Notes under the pieces: generated by a model
What the model saw: only the letters and a program-made list of their open reading frames with translations
What the model was told of the DNA's origin: nothing
Databases searched by the model: none
Program-made: the position numbers and the translations under genes
From: Solirubrobacteraceae bacterium
GTDB lineage: Bacteria; Actinomycetota; Thermoleophilia; Solirubrobacterales; Solirubrobacteraceae
Direction: 5' to 3'
Assembly: GCA_017744415.1 (NCBI GenBank)
Contig: JAGIBJ010000033.1
Coordinates: 1-43,628 of the forward strand
DNA length: 43,628 nt
Shown: positions 39,308 to 43,628 of the stretch, one piece after another
Layout: each line of letters opens with the position of its first letter
Position numbering within the stretch: position 1 is the stretch's first letter

Positions 39308-39313
39308 TAGCCT
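39308..39313 (+). promoter_or_regulatory. -10 hexamer TAGCCT, leaderless start of glmU
   Basis: TAGCCT ends 7 nt before GTG 39321 with GGGCCGC between and no SD. It lies 40 nt after tRNA-Gln. Confidence 0.55.
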
Positions 39314-39320
39314 GGGCCGC

Positions 39321-40706
39321 GTGAGCTTCGCCGTTCTCGTCCTGGCTGCCGGCAAGGGCACGCGCATGCGTTCCCGGACCCCCAAGGTGCTGCACGAGCT
39401 GGCCGGCCGCCCGCTCGTGGGCTGGCCGATCGCCGCCGCGCACGACGCCGGCGCTGACCGCGTCGTGGTGGTGCACTCGCCGGATGGCGCCCTCGACGCG
39501 CTTCTCGCCGCCGCTCCGCCCACCGTCACGGGCGCCATTCAGGCGCAGGCCGACGGCACTGCCGGAGCGGTCCTCTCTGGCCTCCCGGCCCTCGACGACG
39601 CCGAGATCCGGACGGTCGTCGTCGTCCCGGGTGATGCGCCGCTCGTCGACGGCCAGACGATCCGCGACCTCGTCGAGCGGCACGAGGCGCGCAGCGCGGC
39701 GGCCACCGTCCTCGGCGCCGAGCTCGCCGACCCCTCGGGCTACGGCCGCCTCGTGCGCGATGAGCAGGGAGATCTCCTGCGGATCGTGGAGACGAAGGCT
39801 CCGGGCGATGCGACCGAGGACGAGCTCGCGATCCGCGAGGTCAACGCCGGCGTCTACGCCTTCGACGCCGCTCGCCTGCAGGCCGCGCTCGAGCAGATCG
39901 GCACCGACAACGCGCAGGGCGAGCGCTACCTCCCGGATGTCCTCGCCGTGCTCCGCGCCGCGGGCGGCGCGATCGGCGCTGTCACCGCGGCCGATCCCGA
40001 CGTGGTGCTCGGCGTCAACGACCGCTGGCAGCTCGCGCAGGTCGGCGCCATCACCCGCGCCCGGCTGCTCCGCGCCCACGCCGAGGCCGGTGTCACCTTC
40101 CTCGACCCGTCGTCCGTGCTCGTCGACGCCGACGTGCAGATCGGCCAAGACACCGTGATCGAGCCCGGGGTGCAGCTCCGCGCCGGCACCCTCGTCGGCC
40201 GCGACTGCCTGATCGGGCAGGGCACGGTGGCGATCGGCAGCGACATCGCCGACGGTGCGACGATCCGGTCGAGCACGCTCGACGGTGCGCGCGTGGGGGA
40301 GGGCGCGTCGGTCGGGCCGTACGCCTACCTGCGCCCAGGCGCTCAGCTCCACGCGGCGGCGAAGGTCGGCACGTTCGTCGAGATCAAGAACTCGCTGATC
40401 GGCGAGGGCTCGAAGGTGCCGCACCTCTCCTACATCGGCGACGCCGACGTCGGCCCGGGCTCGAACCTCGGTGCGGCGACGATCACGGCGAACTACAACG
40501 CGAAGACCAAAGTGAAGTCGCGCACGGTCCTCGGCGCGAACGTGCGCACCAGCGTCGACACCACCCTCGTCGCCCCGGTGATGCTCGGCGACCGCGCCTA
40601 CACGGCCGCTGGCTCGGTGGTCACGGAGGACGTGCCCGAAGGTGGCCTCGCCGTCGCGCGTGCGCGCCAGCGCAACATCGACGGTTACGCCGACCGCGGC
40701 GCCTGA
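39321..40706 (+). CDS. glmU: Bifunctional GlmU (UDP-GlcNAc pyrophosphorylase / GlcN-1-P acetyltransferase)
   Basis: A 461-residue bifunctional enzyme making UDP-N-acetylglucosamine from glucosamine-1-phosphate, acetyl-CoA and UTP for peptidoglycan and wall glycans. The N-terminal uridylyltransferase has LAAGKGTRMRS and the metal/UTP segment VVPGDAPLVDG. Residues about 245-455 form a left-handed beta-helix of hexapeptide repeats (VLVDADVQIGQDTVIEPGVQL), with the acetyltransferase landmarks GPYAYLRPGA, FVEIKNS and ITANYNAK. GTG start fixed by the leaderless -10. A tandem repeat separates it from prs 90 nt on; both genes are commonly adjacent in bacteria. Confidence 0.95.
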   Translation: MSFAVLVLAAGKGTRMRSRTPKVLHELAGRPLVGWPIAAAHDAGADRVVVVHSPDGALDALLAAAPPTVTGAIQAQADGTAGAVLSGLPALDDAEIRTVVVVPGDAPLVDGQTIRDLVERHEARSAAATVLGAELADPSGYGRLVRDEQGDLLRIVETKAPGDATEDELAIREVNAGVYAFDAARLQAALEQIGTDNAQGERYLPDVLAVLRAAGGAIGAVTAADPDVVLGVNDRWQLAQVGAITRARLLRAHAEAGVTFLDPSSVLVDADVQIGQDTVIEPGVQLRAGTLVGRDCLIGQGTVAIGSDIADGATIRSSTLDGARVGEGASVGPYAYLRPGAQLHAAAKVGTFVEIKNSLIGEGSKVPHLSYIGDADVGPGSNLGAATITANYNAKTKVKSRTVLGANVRTSVDTTLVAPVMLGDRAYTAAGSVVTEDVPEGGLAVARARQRNIDGYADRGA

Positions 40707-40718
40707 AACCGTCACGGC

Positions 40719-40780
40719 CGACCGGGCTGTCGCCCGAGGCCGCGTCGTGCTCGACCGGGCTGTCGCCCGAGGCGGCGTCG
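40719..40780 (+). repeat. Two tandem 29-nt direct repeats with internal hairpins before prs
   Basis: Copies at 40719-40747 and 40752-40780 differ at one base (22 identical bases, then C versus G, then CGTCG-type end). Each contains a CGGGC-TGTC-GCCCG hairpin. The second copy runs up to the prs -10. They may be paired binding sites or a duplicated terminator of glmU. Confidence 0.6.
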
Positions 40781-40783
40781 CTC

Positions 40784-40789
40784 TACAAT
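40784..40789 (+). promoter_or_regulatory. -10 hexamer TACAAT, leaderless start of prs
   Basis: TACAAT ends 6 nt before GTG 40796 with no SD. Confidence 0.6.
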
Positions 40790-40795
40790 CGCGGC

Positions 40796-41818
40796 GTGAC
40801 CACCCCTGAGACCGGCTCGCAGGCCTCCACCCGGCTCCCGATCGGCTACGACAAGCACCTGATGCTCTTCGGCGGCCGGGCGAATCCCGAGCTGGCCCTG
40901 CGCATCGCCGACGATCTCGGGGTCGGACTCGGTCCGATGACCCTCAAGACCTTCACGAGCGGCGAGGTCTACTGCCGGTACGAGGAGTCGATCCGCGGCG
41001 CCGACGTGTTCCTCGTGCAGTCGATCTGCGCGAACCCGCAGACCGGTCTCACGCCGAACGACGCGCTCATGGAGCTCATGCTCATGATCGATGCCGCCGT
41101 CGGTGCCTCAGCGCACCGCGTGATCTGCGTGACGCCGTTCTTCGGCTACAGCCGCCAAGACAAGAAGAGCGCGCCGCGCGAGCCGATCAGCTCCCGCATG
41201 GTGGCGCGGATGCTCGAGAGCGCCGGTGCCGACCGCGTCGTCACGATGGATCTGCACGCCGGCCAGATCCAGGGCTTCTTCCAGCGCCCCGTCGATCACA
41301 TGACCGCGCTGTTCATGCTCACCCAGTACTTCCAGGATCTCGCCCTGGAGGATGTCGTCATCGTCGCCCCCGATGCCGGCCGCGTGAAACTCAACAAGAA
41401 GTTCGCGAGCAAGCTCGGCGCCGGCCTCGCGATCCTCGACAAGGACCGTCCCGCCCAGCAGGTCGCCGAGATCGGCTACGTGATCGGTGATGTGAAGGAC
41501 AAGACCGCGATCATCGTCGACGACATGATCGACACCGCCGGCACCCTCGCGGCCGCCGGTCGCACGGTGAAGGAGGCGGGCGCCAAGAAGGTCTACGCCG
41601 CCGCCACGCACGCCGTCTTCTCCGGCAACGCTTTCGAGAACCTCGCGAAGTCGCCGTTCGAGCAGATCGTCGTCACCGACACGATTCCGCTGCGTCCCGG
41701 CGCCCCGGACAACGTGCGCGTCATCTCCGCCGCCGACCTCCTCACCGACTCGATCCGCCGCATCTTCACCGACGACTCGGTGAGCGAAGTGTTCGGCGGC
41801 GAGAACCAGCTCTTCTGA
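40796..41818 (+). CDS. prs: Ribose-phosphate pyrophosphokinase (PRPP synthetase)
   Basis: A 340-residue enzyme making phosphoribosyl pyrophosphate from ribose-5-phosphate and ATP. Landmarks: FGGRANPELALRIADDLGV, FTSGEVYCRYEESIRGADVFLVQS, FFGYSRQDKKSAPREPISSRMVARML (ATP flexible loop), the metal/His segment MDLHAGQIQGFF and the PRPP loop AIIVDDMIDTAGTLAAA. An N-terminal extension of about 20 residues precedes the core. PRPP supplies nucleotides and, in arabinan-making actinobacteria, decaprenyl-phospho-arabinose, the donor used by AftD-type enzymes (link by inference). Confidence 0.96.
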   Translation: MTTPETGSQASTRLPIGYDKHLMLFGGRANPELALRIADDLGVGLGPMTLKTFTSGEVYCRYEESIRGADVFLVQSICANPQTGLTPNDALMELMLMIDAAVGASAHRVICVTPFFGYSRQDKKSAPREPISSRMVARMLESAGADRVVTMDLHAGQIQGFFQRPVDHMTALFMLTQYFQDLALEDVVIVAPDAGRVKLNKKFASKLGAGLAILDKDRPAQQVAEIGYVIGDVKDKTAIIVDDMIDTAGTLAAAGRTVKEAGAKKVYAAATHAVFSGNAFENLAKSPFEQIVVTDTIPLRPGAPDNVRVISAADLLTDSIRRIFTDDSVSEVFGGENQLF

Positions 41819-41823
41819 GATCC

Positions 41824-41837
41824 CCGGCCGCGGCCGG
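41824..41837 (+). terminator. GC hairpin just after prs
   Basis: CCGGCC (41824-41829) and GGCCGG (41832-41837) form a compact hairpin 5 nt past the prs stop. No T-run, so a weak call. Confidence 0.35.
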
Positions 41838-41949
41838 TCCTGGTCGCCGCCCGCATGGCGCGGCGATCGAACGAACGTCGAGCCGTGGACGGCGCTCCTC
41901 GCCGCGCCAATCAACGATGCACCGACTTTCGGCTAGAGGGTCGTGAGCG

Positions 41950-41955
41950 TACGCT
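41950..41955 (+). promoter_or_regulatory. -10 hexamer TACGCT, leaderless start
   Basis: TACGCT ends 7 nt before ATG 41963 with GCGTGAC between and no SD. It selects ATG 41963 over the in-frame ATG at 41855. Confidence 0.6.
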
Positions 41956-41962
41956 GCGTGAC

Positions 41963-43108
41963 ATGTCCCGCACTGCACTGCTCCTGACGGCGGCCGCCGC
42001 CACGGCCGCTCTCGCTGCCCTCGCACCGTCGGCCGGCGCAGCCGCCGTCGCCGCCACGAACGCCTGCTACAGCAAGGATGCGGGAGTCACCGGCTACGGC
42101 ACGCTGCCGCTCAAGCTCACTCCCGCGAGCGTTGCGCAGAACGGGCGCCAGCTCGACGTCGGCGCCGTGACGCCGAGCGTCGACATCCCGTCGTGGCTGC
42201 CCGACAAGATGAACGCGTTCAACGCGGGCATCCTGCTGCTCGGGCAGTCCGCATCCGTGCCGGTGACGGCCTGGATGGCGGTCACGCCCTCAGGCAGCAA
42301 GGACGGGACGCGCGTCGTCACCACCACCGGCACGATCGGCGTCAACGTCCAGAACTTCTCCGTGAAGTCGGTGACGATGAACCTCAAGCCGTCGGGAGCC
42401 ACCTCCTGGCTCGCCACCGACGCCGGCGGCACGCTGTCGGTGTCGCAGGCAGGCCCCGGCGCGCTCGCGTCCGTCCCCGAGATCGCCGCCGCAAACCCGA
42501 AGGGCAGCCTCTTCATCCGCGGCTCGGTTGCCGGGATGACGATCCAGGTGGACTGTCAGCCGGGCACCAACTCCAACCCGAACGACCCGTCGTCGATCAC
42601 GAACGACATGGTCGCCGGCACGCCCGCCGTCATCGCCAGCGCCCAGTTCGCGGCCCTTGCCACACCGGCGCCGACGCCCGCACCGACCCCGGCTCCGACC
42701 CCCGCCCCGACGGCGGCGCCCGTCGCGCAGCCGGTCGCGACCGCGACGCCCAAGTCGCCCGCACTGTCGACCGCCCCGCTGTCGACCGGCGTGCTCGGCG
42801 TCGCCTCGCCGGCCCTCAAGTTCGGCAGCGCCGCCGTGCTCGTGAACGTGTCGTGCCCGGTGGGCGCGGCGCCGTGCGCCGGGTCGGCCACGATCAAGTC
42901 GGCGAAGAAGCTGAAGGTCGGCAAAGGCGCCGCGAAGGTGCGATCGCTCGCCGCGGGCAAGTACTCGGTGCCCGCCGGCACGACCGCCCCGGTGAAGCTC
43001 AAGCTCAGCTCGGACGGGGTGAAGCTCCGCAAGAAGGCCCTCATCGCGGTCGTCGCACTCAACCCGAGCTCGGGTGCGGCCGTGTCGAAGACGCTGCGCG
43101 CCAACTGA
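41963..43108 (+). CDS. Secreted two-domain protein with Pro/Ala/Thr linker
   Basis: A 381-residue exported protein. A signal peptide (SRTALLLTAAAATAALAALA, cleavage near AGAAA at about residue 27) is followed by a domain of about 190 residues containing two Cys (NACYSK and QVDCQPG) and many beta-like strands. Then comes a TPAPTPAPTPAP-type linker (about residues 232-270) and a C-terminal domain (about 285-381) starting VLVNVSCPVGAAPCAG, with basic KSAKKLKVGK and SSDGVKLRKKALIAV segments. The tail domain is of a kind I recall as common in secreted Solirubrobacterales proteins. A homologous-looking linker occurs in the gene at the window's left edge. No enzyme motif is visible; function unknown. 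Confidence 0.8.
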   Translation: MSRTALLLTAAAATAALAALAPSAGAAAVAATNACYSKDAGVTGYGTLPLKLTPASVAQNGRQLDVGAVTPSVDIPSWLPDKMNAFNAGILLLGQSASVPVTAWMAVTPSGSKDGTRVVTTTGTIGVNVQNFSVKSVTMNLKPSGATSWLATDAGGTLSVSQAGPGALASVPEIAAANPKGSLFIRGSVAGMTIQVDCQPGTNSNPNDPSSITNDMVAGTPAVIASAQFAALATPAPTPAPTPAPTPAPTAAPVAQPVATATPKSPALSTAPLSTGVLGVASPALKFGSAAVLVNVSCPVGAAPCAGSATIKSAKKLKVGKGAAKVRSLAAGKYSVPAGTTAPVKLKLSSDGVKLRKKALIAVVALNPSSGAAVSKTLRAN

Positions 43109-43125
43109 CCGCTGTCCCGGGCGGT
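43108..43125 (+). terminator. Weak hairpin at the stop of the secreted protein gene
   Basis: ACCGC (43108-43112) and GCGGT (43121-43125) can pair around TGTCCCGG. Possible terminator, no T-run. Confidence 0.3.
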
Positions 43126-43193
43126 GCCGCGGCATGTCCACGCCCGAGGCCAATCGATTGCGTCTCGGCGTCGCATTCCGGCGCCGTAGCGCG

Positions 43194-43199
43194 TAGATT
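43194..43199 (+). promoter_or_regulatory. -10 hexamer TAGATT, leaderless start of the TetR gene
   Basis: TAGATT ends 7 nt before ATG 43207 with no SD. A second ATG follows directly (43210). Confidence 0.55.
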
Positions 43200-43206
43200 G
43201 TTCGGA

Positions 43207-43628
43207 ATGATGCTTCCGGACTCGTCAGGTGCCGCGGCGGGTGTGGTGATGGATCTCGAGCCTCGCTGGATCGACCTCACCGCCGATGAGAAGCGCGCGA
43301 AGGTCATCCGCATCGCGGGTGAGCTCTTCTCGCGTGAAGGCGTGGAGTTCCCCATGCCCGAACTCGCGAAAGCCGTCGGCGTCGGCGTCGGCAGTCTCTA
43401 CCGCCAGATCGGCAAGAAGGACGACGTGATCGCCGCCCTCGTGATCGACCGCCTCGATGGGCTCGCGGAACGCTACGAGGCGGCGGCCGGCAGTGACGAT
43501 GCTCTCGGCGCCCTGTGTGGCGTGATCAAAGTGACGATCGACGAATGCGTCGGTGACCGCGTCACCCAGGCCGCTTGGACCTACGGCCGCGGCCGTCCGG
43601 ACGTCGACGATGCCGCGCACCGCTGCCG
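43207..43628 (+). CDS. TetR/AcrR-family regulator (3' end outside window)
   Basis: An open frame of 140 codons that runs off the right edge without a stop. Residues about 26-70 are the TetR DNA-binding domain: AKVIRIAGELFSREGVEFPMPELAKAVGVGVGSLYRQIGKKDDVIAALV, with the recognition helix around GVGSLYRQIGKK. The rest is the start of the helical ligand-binding domain. Its targets are unknown; it may control the downstream genes outside the window. No palindromic operator was noted directly at its promoter. Confidence 0.85.
   Translation, partial: MMLPDSSGAAAGVVMDLEPRWIDLTADEKRAKVIRIAGELFSREGVEFPMPELAKAVGVGVGSLYRQIGKKDDVIAALVIDRLDGLAERYEAAAGSDDALGALCGVIKVTIDECVGDRVTQAAWTYGRGRPDVDDAAHRC

Noticed and set aside
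1..43628. Mobile elements, prophage or integrase genes
   Set aside because: No transposase, integrase or phage motif was seen; no terminal repeats were found around tRNA-Gln, and composition is even across the window.

Overview
The window is a high-GC chromosomal segment of an actinobacterium. Three things point to the class Thermoleophilia, order Solirubrobacterales, although no rRNA is present to confirm it: secreted proteins with Pro/Thr linkers followed by basic beta-rich domains, many GTG starts, and an AftD-type arabinosyltransferase. I see no insertion sequence, phage gene, CRISPR array or rRNA. One tRNA gene (Gln, TTG anticodon) is present.

Layout. Bases 1-9076 hold the end of a secreted protein and then a tightly coupled cell-envelope glycan operon on the plus strand: GT2 glycosyltransferase, GT4 glycosyltransferase, flippase-like membrane protein, giant AftD-like GT-C arabinofuranosyltransferase, and a condensation-fold acyltransferase. 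The last four junctions are 4-nt ATGA or GTGA overlaps. Bases 9139-15007 hold a DUF305 lipoprotein, a large secreted protein of unknown function, and an iron-uptake operon on the minus strand (a fused EfeU-EfeO protein plus the Tat-exported Dyp peroxidase EfeB). Bases 15334-18481 hold a small membrane protein, an R2lox-like di-metal oxidase fused to an SCP2 lipid-carrier domain, and an NmrA-type reductase. Bases 18656-22627 hold glyS followed without gaps by a NMT1/THI5-type ABC importer. Bases 22730-26264 hold a cysteine-free FmdB-like protein, two tandem secreted lipases and a small membrane protein. Bases 26292-30257 hold an LCP-family glycopolymer ligase, a ROK glucokinase, RsmI and a class I fructose-bisphosphate aldolase. 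Bases 30368-37500 hold a degenerate M23-like protein, the housekeeping run metG-tatD-rsmA-ispE, a DedA protein, a small membrane protein and a PucR-like regulator. Bases 37680-43628 hold a calcium-repeat surface protein, tRNA-Gln, glmU, prs, a secreted protein and the start of a TetR regulator.

How the genes fit together. Envelope building recurs through the window: the first operon, the LCP ligase, GlmU (UDP-GlcNAc), Prs (PRPP, the arabinose donor precursor in actinobacteria that make decaprenyl-phospho-arabinose), IspE (isoprenoid carriers) and DedA (carrier recycling) could all feed a glycan-rich wall. That link is inference.

The strongest cross-cutting signal is promoter architecture. 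At thirteen starts on both strands a TANNNT -10 hexamer sits only 6-10 nt before an ATG or GTG with no Shine-Dalgarno, as expected for leaderless mRNAs. Three genes with longer leaders carry SD-like sequences. The most unusual single protein is the R2lox-SCP2 fusion (15959-17284), which keeps every expected metal ligand and both residues of the Val-Tyr crosslink.
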